DNA of 64,000 nt from Paenibacillus rhizovicinus (GCF_010365285.1 NZ_CP048286.1:5630001-5694000), one strand, 5' to 3'; positions 17,236 to 27,029 are shown, counted from the stretch's first letter. The notes: generated by a model not told the origin, from the sequence alone. Translations and numbers: made by a program.

Positions 17236-20200
17236 ATGAACGCTTTATCCAGATTCAGTTTGAAAAACGGTGTCGCGATCGTGATTCTCTGTCTGCTCGT
17301 ACTGGGCTTCGGCTTCTACTCGTCGACCCAAATCAAGCAGCAGACGTTCCCGGACGTGACATTCCCGGCCGTCTTCATTCAGACGGTATACCCTGGCGCT
17401 TCGACCGAGGAAATCGAGTCGGAGGTCACGAAACCGATCGAACAAAGCCTGCTGGGCTTGAAAAATTACGATTCGCTCACAAGCTCGAGCAGCGAGAATT
17501 CCTCGAGTATCTTCCTGCAATATGCATTCGGCACGAACATGGACGACAAGATGAAAGACGCCGAGGCCGCGGTAGCGAAGCTTACGCTCCCGGATCAGGC
17601 GAAGGTTACGGTTCAGCGGCTGTCGTTCGGCGAAGCGCCGATCTATGAAGCAGCCATCTTCTCCTCGAAGGAAGATACGGCCGAACTTCAGAAAACGCTG
17701 GAAGAAACCGTCGTTCCGAAGCTGGAGAAAGTATCCGGCGTCAGCTCGGTAACGCTGAAAGGCGCGGTGTCCCAAGAGCTTCGCATCGTAGTGGACAAGG
17801 ATAAGGCCGCGCAGTACGGCTTGTCGCTGAACGCGATTCAGACGGCCATTCAATCGCTCGATTACGCGCTGCCGCTCGGTTCGGTCAGCCAGGATGACAA
17901 TACCATTCCGATCCGCCTCGTAGGCAAGATCGACTCCATTGATCAAATCAATAACCTGCAGCTCAGCGCGGGCGGCGGTCAAGGCATGGGTGCGGGCGCA
18001 GGCGCCGGCGCGAAAGGCGGAGCTCCGGGGGCAGCGAAAGTGAAGCTGTCGGACATCGCCAAAATCAACACCGTCTCGTCCCAAAATGAAATTACGCGCT
18101 ACAACGGCCAGTCCAGCTTCATCGTCAGCGTCGTTAAGACGCAAGACGCCAATACGGCTGACGTATCCGATGACGTTAAGGCAGAGCTTAAAGCTTTCCA
18201 AGATAAAGGCACGCTCGACGTTCGCCTGATTCAAGACCAAGGCGAGGATATCAAGCACTCCGTTAACTCGCTCATTCGGGAAGGCTTGTTCGGCGCCTTG
18301 TTCTGCGTCATCATCATCTTCCTGTTCCTGCGGAATATCCGGGCGACGCTTATTTCCATCATCTCGCTGCCGATCTCGATTTTCGCAACGATCGCACTGA
18401 TGAATCAAATGGGTTATACGCTTAACATCATGACGCTCGGCGGGATCGCCGTTTCCATCGGACGGATCGTCGATGACAGTATCGTCGTTATCGAGAATAT
18501 TTTCAGATGGCGCCAAGAGAAGGGCCGCGAGATGAACGGCAAAGAGCTGGCGTTCCGCGCAACGAAGGAAGTTATCGGCGCGGTCGGCTCCTCGACCATC
18601 GCCACCGTTGTCGTATTCGCGCCGCTTGCGTTCGTAACGGGCATTATCGGCGAGTTCTTCCGTCCGTTCGCCATCGCGGTCGTCATTTCGATCCTGTGCT
18701 CGCTGCTCGTCGCCATGATGCTCATTCCGGTGCTGGGCGCGAAGTTCTTCAATTCCATCAAGCCGCATAAGGAAGGCAGCCGCTTCAACGACTTCTACGA
18801 GCGGGTCATCCGTGGCGCACTGCGACGCAAAGCATGGGTATTGATCCTGTCGATCGTCCTGCTGTTCGCTTCGTTCGGCACGATTCCGCTGCTCGGCGTG
18901 GCATTCCTGCCGGCCGGCAATGTCGCTTCCATCGGGGTCGACCTGAAGATGCCGGCACAAACGCCGCTGGAAGAGACGAACGCGGCAGCCGGGAAAGTGG
19001 AGGAATACTTGAAAGGCTTGAAGGACATCGACAATTATCAAGCGATGGTTGGCGGCGTGGACAATCCTTTCGTACAAATTCCAAGCACGAATACGGCTTC
19101 GTTCAAAGTACAATTCAAGGAAAACGCGAAAGTCGATACGAACGAATTGATCGACAAAGCGAACGAGGATTTGAAAAAAATCGTGACGGCCGTATCGCCT
19201 AAAGCGACAGTTGACGTCAAAGAAGGCGAACAGAACGGACCGCCGACGGGCAGCGAAGTCACGATCGACCTCTATTCCGACGATCTGACGGCATTGTCCA
19301 AAGCGGCATCGCAAGTCGAGAACTTGATGAAAGCCAACACGGACATGAAAGACGTCTCGAATAATCTCAAAGACGTATCGCCGAAATGGGTGCTCTCGCT
19401 CAATCAAACGGCGAAGGATCTGAACGTTTCTTCGTTCCAAATCATGGGTGCCGTCAATGAACAGCTGCGTCCGGTTAATGTCGGCACGTACACGCTGGAC
19501 AGCAAGAACTGGGATATCACGATGGCGTACCAACAGCAAATCTCGTCCAAGTCCGAATTGGAGAACATTACGATTCCGACGGCTGCGGGCGTGAAGAAAC
19601 TGAGCGAGCTCGCGGACTTGTCCGAGTCGACGGCTCCGGTTGCCATTAACCATGAAGAAGGCAAAACGTACGCGGAAGTGAAAGGCAACGTGAAAGATAC
19701 GGACAAAACGGCTAAGGTCACGAACACGATCAAATCGGATATTGACAGCTTGTCGCTGCCAAGCAATGTCGATGTGAAAACCGGCGGCGGCCTCGAAATG
19801 ATCACCAGCGGCTTCAAGAGCATGGGCATGGCAATGGGAGCTGCAATCGGGCTCGTCTTCCTGGTCATGAGCATGACGTTCGGCGGTTTGCGCGTGCCGC
19901 TGATCATTCTCTCTTCCCTGCTCTTCGTACCGAGCGGCGCGCTTGGCGCCCTGCTGATCACGGGCAACTCGCTCTCGATGAGCGCGATGATCGGGATGCT
20001 GATGCTCGTCGGTATCGTCGTCACCAATGCGGTCGTACTCCTTGACCGCGTCGAAACGAACCGCAAGCTCGGCATGGAGCTTCGCGAATCGCTCGTAGAA
20101 GCATCGAAGACAAGGCTGAGACCGATTCTGATGACGGCTTGCGCAACGATTCTTGCCTTGCTGCCGCTGGCATTGTCGACGTCCTCGACAAGCTTGATTT

Positions 20201-20334
20201 CCGGCGGTTTGGCGATCACGGTTATCGGCGGCTTGACGACTTCGACGCTGCTTACGCTGATCGTCGTTCCGGTTATTTACGAAATGACGGGCAAGCGCAG
20301 CAAGGTTCGCCAAGACCTCGATATTAAAGACTAA
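17236..20334 (+). CDS. RND-family efflux transporter (SwrC/AcrB-like)
   Basis: 1032 residues with the RND layout: helix 1 at about 12-30, a large extracellular loop, a helix bundle at about 345-545, a second large loop, and a final helix bundle from about 860. Typical membrane motifs are visible (IGRIVDDSIVVIENIF and VGIVVTNAVVLLDRVE). A Gly/Ala-rich insert (around residues 247-270) lies in the first loop. The length matches SwrC/YerP of Bacillus subtilis, which exports lipopeptides. The ATG is preceded by AGAGGAGAG. Upstream, short direct repeats GTTCATGTTCAGTTC (17172-17186) could bind the adjacent response regulator. No fusion-protein partner is encoded, as usual in Gram-positives. Confidence 0.92.
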   Translation: MNALSRFSLKNGVAIVILCLLVLGFGFYSSTQIKQQTFPDVTFPAVFIQTVYPGASTEEIESEVTKPIEQSLLGLKNYDSLTSSSSENSSSIFLQYAFGTNMDDKMKDAEAAVAKLTLPDQAKVTVQRLSFGEAPIYEAAIFSSKEDTAELQKTLEETVVPKLEKVSGVSSVTLKGAVSQELRIVVDKDKAAQYGLSLNAIQTAIQSLDYALPLGSVSQDDNTIPIRLVGKIDSIDQINNLQLSAGGGQGMGAGAGAGAKGGAPGAAKVKLSDIAKINTVSSQNEITRYNGQSSFIVSVVKTQDANTADVSDDVKAELKAFQDKGTLDVRLIQDQGEDIKHSVNSLIREGLFGALFCVIIIFLFLRNIRATLISIISLPISIFATIALMNQMGYTLNIMTLGGIAVSIGRIVDDSIVVIENIFRWRQEKGREMNGKELAFRATKEVIGAVGSSTIATVVVFAPLAFVTGIIGEFFRPFAIAVVISILCSLLVAMMLIPVLGAKFFNSIKPHKEGSRFNDFYERVIRGALRRKAWVLILSIVLLFASFGTIPLLGVAFLPAGNVASIGVDLKMPAQTPLEETNAAAGKVEEYLKGLKDIDNYQAMVGGVDNPFVQIPSTNTASFKVQFKENAKVDTNELIDKANEDLKKIVTAVSPKATVDVKEGEQNGPPTGSEVTIDLYSDDLTALSKAASQVENLMKANTDMKDVSNNLKDVSPKWVLSLNQTAKDLNVSSFQIMGAVNEQLRPVNVGTYTLDSKNWDITMAYQQQISSKSELENITIPTAAGVKKLSELADLSESTAPVAINHEEGKTYAEVKGNVKDTDKTAKVTNTIKSDIDSLSLPSNVDVKTGGGLEMITSGFKSMGMAMGAAIGLVFLVMSMTFGGLRVPLIILSSLLFVPSGALGALLITGNSLSMSAMIGMLMLVGIVVTNAVVLLDRVETNRKLGMELRESLVEASKTRLRPILMTACATILALLPLALSTSSTSLISGGLAITVIGGLTTSTLLTLIVVPVIYEMTGKRSKVRQDLDIKD

Positions 20335-20343
20335 AGTATAAGC

Positions 20344-20387
20344 GGAGGCGCATCCCGAACGAAGGGTGCGCCTCCGGTTTGTTTCTT
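20344..20387 (+). terminator. Terminator after RND gene
   Basis: GGAGGCGCATCCC (20344-20356) pairs with GGGTGCGCCTCC (20364-20375), followed by GGTTTGTTTCTTT. A strong stem with a T-rich tail just after the RND stop. Confidence 0.85.
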
Positions 20388-20439
20388 TCGCAATTTCTGG
20401 CATGATGGAAGAGATGATGGAAGAGTGGAGGGATTTGCC

Positions 20440-21177
20440 ATGAAACAAAATAAATACGACGAAGATGGCTTCTTCGCCAACTACAGCGGGATGCCGCGTT
20501 CGATCGGCGGCTTGGAAGCGGCTGGCGAATGGCAGTCTTTCAGGCCGATGCTGCCTGACTTGAAGGGGAAACGGGTGCTCGATATCGGCTGCGGCTTCGG
20601 CTGGCATTGCCGGTATGCGAGGGAGCAGCAGGCCGAGTCGGTCGTAGGCATCGACATTTCGGACAATATGCTGGCGCGTGCCAGGGAGCTGACCGACGAT
20701 CCGAAGATCGAGTACCGCCGTCTGGCGATCGAGGATCTCGATTATCCGGCTGGCTCGTTCGACGTCGTGATCAGCTCGCTCGCCCTGCACTATATCGAGC
20801 GCTTCGACGCCGTTTGCCGGGATGTCCGCAGGCTGCTCGCGCCCGGCGGCAGCTTCGTCTTCTCGACCGAGCACCCGGTCTTCACCGCGCGCGCCGCGCA
20901 GGATTGGCATTACGGTCCGGAGGGCGAGAAGCTGCATTGGCCGGTCGACGATTATTACGCGGAAGGCTTGCGGCAGGCGAGATTTCTCGAGAATGACGTG
21001 ATCAAATACCATCGCACCGTCGCTACGCTGCTGAACGCGCTGATCGAAACCGGCTTCAGCATTCGGAAGCTGTCCGAGCCCCAGCCGTCGCGGGAGATGG
21101 TCGAGACGATTCCCGGCATGCGCGACGAGCTGCGCCGGCCGATGTTCTTGATGGTGGCCGCGGATCGGAACGATTGA
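20440..21177 (+). CDS. Class I SAM-dependent methyltransferase
   Basis: 245 residues from ATG 20440, seven bases after GGAGGG (20427-20432); the in-frame GTG at 20425 lies inside that site and is not used. The SAM-binding motif VLDIGCGFGWH is at about residue 47, followed by GIDISDNML and a motif IV-like region (FDVVISSLALHYI). This is the Methyltransf_11 type of fold, and the target is unknown. It is a single gene between the RND terminator and a long inverted repeat. Confidence 0.88.
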   Translation: MKQNKYDEDGFFANYSGMPRSIGGLEAAGEWQSFRPMLPDLKGKRVLDIGCGFGWHCRYAREQQAESVVGIDISDNMLARARELTDDPKIEYRRLAIEDLDYPAGSFDVVISSLALHYIERFDAVCRDVRRLLAPGGSFVFSTEHPVFTARAAQDWHYGPEGEKLHWPVDDYYAEGLRQARFLENDVIKYHRTVATLLNALIETGFSIRKLSEPQPSREMVETIPGMRDELRRPMFLMVAADRND

Positions 21178-21209
21178 GCAAGTTCCCGCAGCAGAATGTT
21201 TCCGGAAGG

Positions 21210-21266
21210 AACGAACAAGGCTTGCCCGCATGGACGGATGTCCGCCGCGGGCAAGCCTTGTTCGTT
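21210..21266. terminator. 20-bp perfect inverted repeat between convergent genes
   Basis: Bases 21210-21229 are exactly complementary to 21247-21266 with a 17-base loop. It sits between the methyltransferase (plus strand) and the MFS gene (minus strand), which converge here. The T-run is weak on both sides, so it could be a bidirectional terminator of low T content or an mRNA 3' end stabiliser. Confidence 0.6.
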
Positions 21267-21342
21267 TGGAACGCATAGTAATGGCTTAACCTTCTCTTGC
21301 TTGTTCGATCAACTTGTTATTCATCCGCCTAGGTTGTTGAGA

Positions 21343-22575
21343 TCAAACGTGCAGCGTCTCGCGTTTCTGCGCCGCTGCCGGTTCCTTGCGGCGATTGACC
21401 GCCGCATGCACGACGAACGATCCCGTCGCCAGCGCCGCGGTCGCGACCGCCAGCCAAGCGACAGGCGTCAGGCCGCCGCCGTCGTAGAGGCCGCCCATAA
21501 CGTAAGGGCCGATGACGCGGCCCGCCGATCCGATGCCGCCGGCAAGGCCGAGATAGAACGGCGCATGGCGGCCGCCGTTCTCGCTCAGGAAAGCCGGGAT
21601 GGCCGGCGCGATCAGCATTTCGCCCAGCGTGGTGAGCAGCATGCCGAGCACCATGCCCGGGAAGCTGTGCATTGCCAGAATGACGGCATAGCCAAGGAAG
21701 TAGAACACCGCGCTGGCCGTCAATTGCGCTTTGATGGAACGGGCGGCCATTCGTTTGATGAGGTTCGTGACCGGCTGGGCGATGAAGATGAGAATCCCGT
21801 TGAACGTCCAGAGGAAGCCGAACATCTGCTTCGACATGCCGTGCTCGATAATGAACGGAGACACGCCGGTATTCCATATGCTGTTGCCGAGATTGATGAG
21901 CATCGCCCCGAGCGCCATGAACAAGTAGATGCGATAGTCCGTCAATAACGGCCAGATTCCGGCTTCCTGGGATGCCCGTTTCTTGAGCATAGGGCTTCCG
22001 CCTTCGCCGCCTGTCCCGACTTGCTTCAAATAAAATAAGAAAAAGACCGCGAACACGCCCGACGACACGCCGTTCAGGATGAAGCTGAGCGAATAGGAGA
22101 CGTCCGCGAGAAACCCGCTTAGCGCCGTGCCGACGGCGACGCCGATATTGTTGGCGATATAGATGACGTTATACAGCTCGCCCCGCCGGTCGGCGAATCG
22201 AAACCCGATGAACGCTTGAATGGCTGGCATCGAGAGCGCGTTGAACAGGCCGATCAGTCCCATCATGACGATAAAGACGGGCCATGAATGGCTGAGCGCG
22301 GGAAGCAGCAGCAATCCGGCCGCGTTCAAGGCGAGCGCGCCGATGATCAGTTTTTTGACGCCGATCCGGTGGTACAGCGAGCCGCCGAGCAGCTGGCCGG
22401 CAATGCCGCCGATCGACTGAATCAGAATGACGAGTCCGGCGTCCTTCATGCTTCGGCCAAGCTCGTCGAAGACGAACATCGTCACGAGCGGCCACATGAG
22501 CGCGCTTCCGATGGCATTGACGAGGCTGGCCAGCAGGAAGACTTTGATTTCTTTCGGATAGGAAGAGAGTTGCAT
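21343..22575 (-). CDS. MFS transporter
   Basis: 410 residues with about twelve hydrophobic helices and the MFS layout of two six-helix halves separated by a charged loop (about 185-215, GGEGGSPMLKKRASQEAG). The motif A region in the 2-3 loop reads GGSLYHRIGVKK. It probably exports small molecules or drugs; the substrate is unknown. The start ATG at 22575 is preceded by GGGGGT. It is transcribed divergently from the germination operon. Confidence 0.85.
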   Translation of the reverse strand: MQLSSYPKEIKVFLLASLVNAIGSALMWPLVTMFVFDELGRSMKDAGLVILIQSIGGIAGQLLGGSLYHRIGVKKLIIGALALNAAGLLLLPALSHSWPVFIVMMGLIGLFNALSMPAIQAFIGFRFADRRGELYNVIYIANNIGVAVGTALSGFLADVSYSLSFILNGVSSGVFAVFFLFYLKQVGTGGEGGSPMLKKRASQEAGIWPLLTDYRIYLFMALGAMLINLGNSIWNTGVSPFIIEHGMSKQMFGFLWTFNGILIFIAQPVTNLIKRMAARSIKAQLTASAVFYFLGYAVILAMHSFPGMVLGMLLTTLGEMLIAPAIPAFLSENGGRHAPFYLGLAGGIGSAGRVIGPYVMGGLYDGGGLTPVAWLAVATAALATGSFVVHAAVNRRKEPAAAQKRETLHV

Positions 22576-22843
22576 AATTTGGGATACCCCCGGTCAGTCG
22601 TTCTAAAGATGTGAAATTTCATTATACCGTATCTGCCGGGGGAAGCCGAAGGCTGTTTTTTCCAACGGCGCGCTTGATGGCGGGTGCAAGCAATCGGGGG
22701 CGTGATAAGGAGCGAAAGTAGCTCTGCCATATGGGACGGACAGCATGGCCCGAATCTTTCCTTCTTGAATAGGGGAAGGAGGCAAGAAAAGTTTAAACGA
22801 CAGGGTTTATGGAAATATTAGGTCCTAATCTGTTAAGGATTAG

Positions 22844-24370
22844 GTGGTTAAGCTGCAGGACATAGATGAGAACACGGTTAAGCAAGAATTGAACGCGGAG
22901 CTTGAAGTCACCTTGAGCGTCATCCGGTCCTTGCTTGGCAACAGCACGGATCTTATCGTTCGCCATTTTAAAATCATGACGAAGCTGCAGCCGCATTCGG
23001 CCGCGGTCGTATACGTCGACGGGCTGGCCAATCCGAAGGACCTGCTGGAGTCGCTGCTTGCCGACAGCGTCGAGACGCAGGCGTTTCAACAACTCTCGGA
23101 CGAGACCGAACCCCTGGAAATGATCCGAATGTACATGCTCAAGATCGGCGATATCAAGGCTGCATTCAATTACGAAGTACTCTGCCACGGAATTTTATCC
23201 GGCGAAACCGCGGTGCTCGTGGAAGGTTATTCGGAGGGAATCATTGCCAGCACGAGCGAGTGGGAAGACAGGGGCGTCACGGAGCCTACCTCCCAATCGG
23301 TCGTCAGGGGTCCGCGGGAAGGATTCTCCGAAACGCTGCGTACGAATACCTCTTTGATCCGGCGCAAAATCAAGGATCCCCGGTTGTGGCTGGAGACGAG
23401 ACAGGTAGGCACCGTTACGCATACGGACGTTGCCCTCATGTACATTCAAGGAATCGTGGACGACAAGGTCGTGGAAGAAGTCCGCCTCCGCTTGGATCGG
23501 ATCGACATCGATGCGATTCTGGAGAGCGGCTACATCGAAGAGTTGATTCAAGACGAGACGTTTACGCCTTTTCCGACGATCTACAATACGGAACGTCCGG
23601 ATACGGTCGCCGGCGCCCTGTTGGAGGGACGGGTGGCGATTATCGTCGACGGAACGCCTTTCGTGCTGCTCGTGCCGGCTTTATTCACCCATTTCCTGCA
23701 AACGGCCGAGGATTATTATCAACGCGCGGACATCGGCACGCTCCTTCGGATACTCCGGTACGTTTGCACGTTCATAGCCTTGTTCGGACCGGCTGCGTAC
23801 ATCGCGATCACGACCTTTCATCAAGAGATGATTCCGATGCCGCTCCTCATCAACATCGTGGCGCAGCGGGAAGGGATTCCGTTTCCCGCGTTCATCGAAG
23901 CGTTACTGATGGAAGTGACCTTCGAAATCCTGAGGGAAGCCGGCGTTCGCATGCCGAGGACGGTGGGGCAGGCCGTATCGATCGTCGGGGCGCTCGTTAT
24001 CGGACAAGCGGCGGTCGACGCGGGGTTGGTAGGCCCGGCGATGGTCATCGTCGTATCCATCACGGCAATCTCGAATTTCGTCATTCCGTCGTACAACATG
24101 GGCATTTCGATCCGTATGATTCGCTTTGTGCTAATGATGCTCGCCGCTTCCTTCGGATTGTACGGCATTTTGACCGGCGTCATTATCATGGTGCTGCACC
24201 TTTGCAGCCTGCGTTCGTTCGGCGTGCCCTATCTGGCGCCGTTCGCGCCGTTCATCATGGAGGATCAGAAGGATAATATTTTCCGATTGCCTCAATGGAT
24301 GCTCATGACGCGTCAGCACATGATCAGCCCGAATGACCGTAAACGGCAAAAGAAACGTTCTTCGCCTTAA
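22844..24370 (+). CDS. Spore germination protein, GerA-type A subunit
   Basis: 508 residues. Part of a nutrient germinant receptor in the spore inner membrane. The N-terminal half is the soluble domain (LIVRHFKIM, and PSPRGPREGF-like text at VVRGPREGFSETLRTNTSLIRRKI, the usual A-subunit signature). The C-terminal half has about five helices (FIALFGPAAYIAITTFH, then MVIVVSITAISNFVIPSY). GTG start, with an AAGGA only four bases upstream that sits inside an inverted repeat (CCTAATC 22824-22830 / GATTAGG 22838-22844). First gene of a four-gene ger operon. Confidence 0.93.
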   Translation: MVKLQDIDENTVKQELNAELEVTLSVIRSLLGNSTDLIVRHFKIMTKLQPHSAAVVYVDGLANPKDLLESLLADSVETQAFQQLSDETEPLEMIRMYMLKIGDIKAAFNYEVLCHGILSGETAVLVEGYSEGIIASTSEWEDRGVTEPTSQSVVRGPREGFSETLRTNTSLIRRKIKDPRLWLETRQVGTVTHTDVALMYIQGIVDDKVVEEVRLRLDRIDIDAILESGYIEELIQDETFTPFPTIYNTERPDTVAGALLEGRVAIIVDGTPFVLLVPALFTHFLQTAEDYYQRADIGTLLRILRYVCTFIALFGPAAYIAITTFHQEMIPMPLLINIVAQREGIPFPAFIEALLMEVTFEILREAGVRMPRTVGQAVSIVGALVIGQAAVDAGLVGPAMVIVVSITAISNFVIPSYNMGISIRMIRFVLMMLAASFGLYGILTGVIIMVLHLCSLRSFGVPYLAPFAPFIMEDQKDNIFRLPQWMLMTRQHMISPNDRKRQKKRSSP

Positions 24371-24411
24371 CCTGCGCCATAGCGGCCCTTCATCTACAGA
24401 TTGGAAAGGCG

Positions 24412-25629
24412 ATGATTCAAGCCATGCTGCTGCGCAAATTGCTGTTGTCCGCGCTTCTGCTCCTGTCGTCCGCGACGTTGACAGGGTGCTGGAACCGGAA
24501 AGAACTCAACGAGATCTCCATTGCGACGGCCTTCGGATTCGATAAGTATCGCAATCAATACAACGTATCGGTCCAGTTGATCAATGCATCGGAAATCTCC
24601 GCTTCGAAGGGCGGAGGCGGTCGGGTGCCGGTGGTCACGGTCCAGTTGTCCAAGGGGCACACGATCTTTGAATCGATTCGCGCCATGACGACGGCGACGC
24701 CGCGTAAGATTTATTCGTCCCATTTGCGCATTCTCGTCATCGGGGAGGAACTGGCCAGGGAAGGCATCGCGAAAGTGCTGGACTCCCTCTCCCGCGACCA
24801 TGAATTGCGGACGGATTTCTACATCGTCATAGCTAAGGGAGCTTCTGCGACCGACGTGCTGAGAATCCTGACGCCGCTGGAGAAAATTCCGACCGATAAG
24901 CTGTTCTCCTCTCTCGAGGCTTCCGAGCGAAACTGGGGCGTGACGTCTACGGTCGATCTGCACCAGCTGATCTTTGATTTGGTTGACCTGGGCAAGGATC
25001 CCGTTCTGCCCGGCGTCCGTATCATCGGCCACATCAATCAGGGGGAAGCGAAATCCAATTTAGATCATGTGAGTCCGCAGACGCTGCTGAAATACGAGAG
25101 TCTCGCCGTGTTTCGCAAGGATAAGCTCGTGGGGTGGCTGAGCGATAAACAAAGCAAAGGCTATAACTACATACTGGGAAACATCCAAAGCACGATCATT
25201 CGGCTCCCGTGTCCGAAAGGCGGCGATCTGGCCATTGAATTGATTCATGCGACCCACAAAATCAAAGGGAAGATCGTGAACGGACATCCGGAAATCCAAG
25301 TGACCGTCAGGGCGGAAGGCAATGTGGGGGAGGTGGAGTGCGGCATGGATTTGGGCACGAACGAGGCGATGGCATTGCTCGAGAAGGAATTAAGCGATAG
25401 CATCAAGGCGACCATGGCATCTTCCGTCATGCGGGCTAAAGCTTACAAAGCGGACATCTTCGGTTTCGGATCCGCGATTCATCGGGCCGACTACAGAGTG
25501 TGGCGCCGCCTGGAGGACCACTGGGAAGACGAGTTCGTCCATCTGCCCGTGCATCTGACGGTAGATGCCAAAATCCGCCGCACAGGTTCGGTCGTGCAGT
25601 CCTTCCTAGAGCGAATGGAGGAGGAATGA
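24412..25629 (+). CDS. Spore germination lipoprotein, Ger(x)C family
   Basis: 405 residues. The signal peptide ends in the lipobox LTGC at about residue 26, followed by WNRKELNEISIATAFGFDK, the standard opening of GerAC-type subunits. The protein is the lipid-anchored C subunit of the germinant receptor. ATG 24412 follows GGAAAGG closely; ATG 24424 is an alternative that would keep the signal peptide. It lies 41 bases after the A-subunit gene. Confidence 0.92.
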   Translation: MIQAMLLRKLLLSALLLLSSATLTGCWNRKELNEISIATAFGFDKYRNQYNVSVQLINASEISASKGGGGRVPVVTVQLSKGHTIFESIRAMTTATPRKIYSSHLRILVIGEELAREGIAKVLDSLSRDHELRTDFYIVIAKGASATDVLRILTPLEKIPTDKLFSSLEASERNWGVTSTVDLHQLIFDLVDLGKDPVLPGVRIIGHINQGEAKSNLDHVSPQTLLKYESLAVFRKDKLVGWLSDKQSKGYNYILGNIQSTIIRLPCPKGGDLAIELIHATHKIKGKIVNGHPEIQVTVRAEGNVGEVECGMDLGTNEAMALLEKELSDSIKATMASSVMRAKAYKADIFGFGSAIHRADYRVWRRLEDHWEDEFVHLPVHLTVDAKIRRTGSVVQSFLERMEEE

Positions 25630-25630
25630 G

Positions 25631-25858
25631 TTGGAATGGATCGTCTTGATCATCCTCGCCGGAACCGCGTTCTACGAGTACCCGCGGCTCAGACGCGCCG
25701 GACAGTTCAAGGAGCTGTGGCTGTTTACGTTCTTGCTGGCTTTCGGCATGCTGCTCAGCGTGGCCGAATACCTGCATATGCCCATCCCGAACCCGCTTGA
25801 TTGGATTACCGCGCTGTACAAGCCGATGAGCAGGACCATTCTGTCCACGCTTGAATAA
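25631..25858 (+). CDS. Small two-helix membrane protein of the ger operon, possible D subunit
   Basis: 75 residues from TTG 25631 with GGAGGA eight bases upstream, one base after the C-subunit stop. Two hydrophobic segments are visible (WIVLIILAGTAFYEY at the start and LWLFTFLLAFGMLLSVAEYL). Small two-helix D proteins are known to accompany some GerA-type receptors in Bacillus and to tune germination; I propose this role from position, size and topology only. Confidence 0.7.
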   Translation: MEWIVLIILAGTAFYEYPRLRRAGQFKELWLFTFLLAFGMLLSVAEYLHMPIPNPLDWITALYKPMSRTILSTLE

Positions 25859-25883
25859 TACACGGAAAGAAGGTATCGGCGAA

Positions 25884-27023
25884 ATGGGCGAAATGATCGA
25901 GAAAGGCAAAATCAACCCGCGGCAATTTTCGATCCTTACGCTATTGTTCTCCTTGGGCAGTACCATTCTGATCGTGCCGTCCGCGCTGACGTCCATCGCC
26001 AAGCAGGATGGCTGGATTGCCGCCGTTGCCGGGGTTGCCGGCGGCATGGCGGTCATCTTCCTCTACAGCATGTTGGGCTCGAGATACCCTGACCAATCAT
26101 TAATGCAATATACCGAAGCCATTCTCGGCCGGTGGCTGGGCAAGGTCGCCTGCGCGCTCTTCCTGTCGTATTTTTTTATCCTGTCGGCATTGGTGCTTCG
26201 GAACGTAGGCGATTTCATTACGACGATCGTCATGCCCGAGACGCCGATTCAAGTCGTGCATGCGTTGTTCCTGCTTGCGGCCGTCATGGGCGTGAGCTTG
26301 GGCTTGGAAGTCATTGCGCGTTCGTCGGAGATTTTCCTGCCGTGGATCGCCGTGCTGATCATCGTGTTGATCGTGTTCCTGATTCCTCAAATACAATTGG
26401 ACCGCATACAGCCGATGTTCGAAACCGGAGTCAAAGGCATTATCCACGGAAGCTTGTCCGTTCTGAGCATTCCCTACATGGAACTCGTCGTCTTGCTGAT
26501 GGTCTATCCGTACGTTACGAAACCGAAGAAAATCCGCTCGGCCTTCATGAAGGGGGGGCTCCTCGGCGGCGTGATCGTCATCGTCGTGACGATCCTATGC
26601 GTGTTCGTCCTCGGATGGGATTTCACGGCCAGACACACCTTTCCAAGCTATACATTGGCCAAAAAAATTCAAGTCGGGGAGTTTCTCCAGCGCATCGAGG
26701 TATTGGTGGCGATCATTTGGTTTCTGACGATCTTCTTCAAGCTGGCCCTCTGCTTCTATGCTTCGATACTCGGCATGGCCCAGCTGTTCCGCCTGCGAAC
26801 CTATCGTCCCCTTCTCGTGCCAAGCAGCATCGTGCTAGGCGTGTTGTCGATCGTCGTCTATCCGAATATCGTCTATTTCCGCGTGTTCGCGGCCGAAATC
26901 TGGCCGTTCTACTCGCTTACGTTCGGCTTGTTCATGCCGCTCCTGCTGCTGACCGTGTCCGCATTGAAGCCGAAGCCGCCCGCGGACGGTTCTTCCGCCG
27001 AGCCGAAGGAGAAGATTCACTGA
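25884..27023 (+). CDS. Spore germination permease, GerAB-type B subunit
   Basis: 379 residues from ATG 25884, with AGAAGG ten bases upstream; an upstream in-frame TTG at 25851 overlaps the previous gene and has no ribosome site. About ten membrane helices of the amino-acid-permease-like spore germination family (QFSILTLLFSLGSTILIVPSAL at the start). The B subunit holds the germinant site in related receptors. It completes the order A-C-D-B; the classical order is A-B-C. Confidence 0.9.
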   Translation: MGEMIEKGKINPRQFSILTLLFSLGSTILIVPSALTSIAKQDGWIAAVAGVAGGMAVIFLYSMLGSRYPDQSLMQYTEAILGRWLGKVACALFLSYFFILSALVLRNVGDFITTIVMPETPIQVVHALFLLAAVMGVSLGLEVIARSSEIFLPWIAVLIIVLIVFLIPQIQLDRIQPMFETGVKGIIHGSLSVLSIPYMELVVLLMVYPYVTKPKKIRSAFMKGGLLGGVIVIVVTILCVFVLGWDFTARHTFPSYTLAKKIQVGEFLQRIEVLVAIIWFLTIFFKLALCFYASILGMAQLFRLRTYRPLLVPSSIVLGVLSIVVYPNIVYFRVFAAEIWPFYSLTFGLFMPLLLLTVSALKPKPPADGSSAEPKEKIH

Positions 27024-27029
27024 ATTCAA

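Noticed and set aside
17245-21276. A 1343-codon open frame on the minus strand across the RND and methyltransferase genes
   Set aside because: It is the mirror of codon bias in GC-rich coding DNA. The protein is rich in Arg, His and Asp without any domain, and it has no ribosome site. The plus-strand RND gene is unmistakable.
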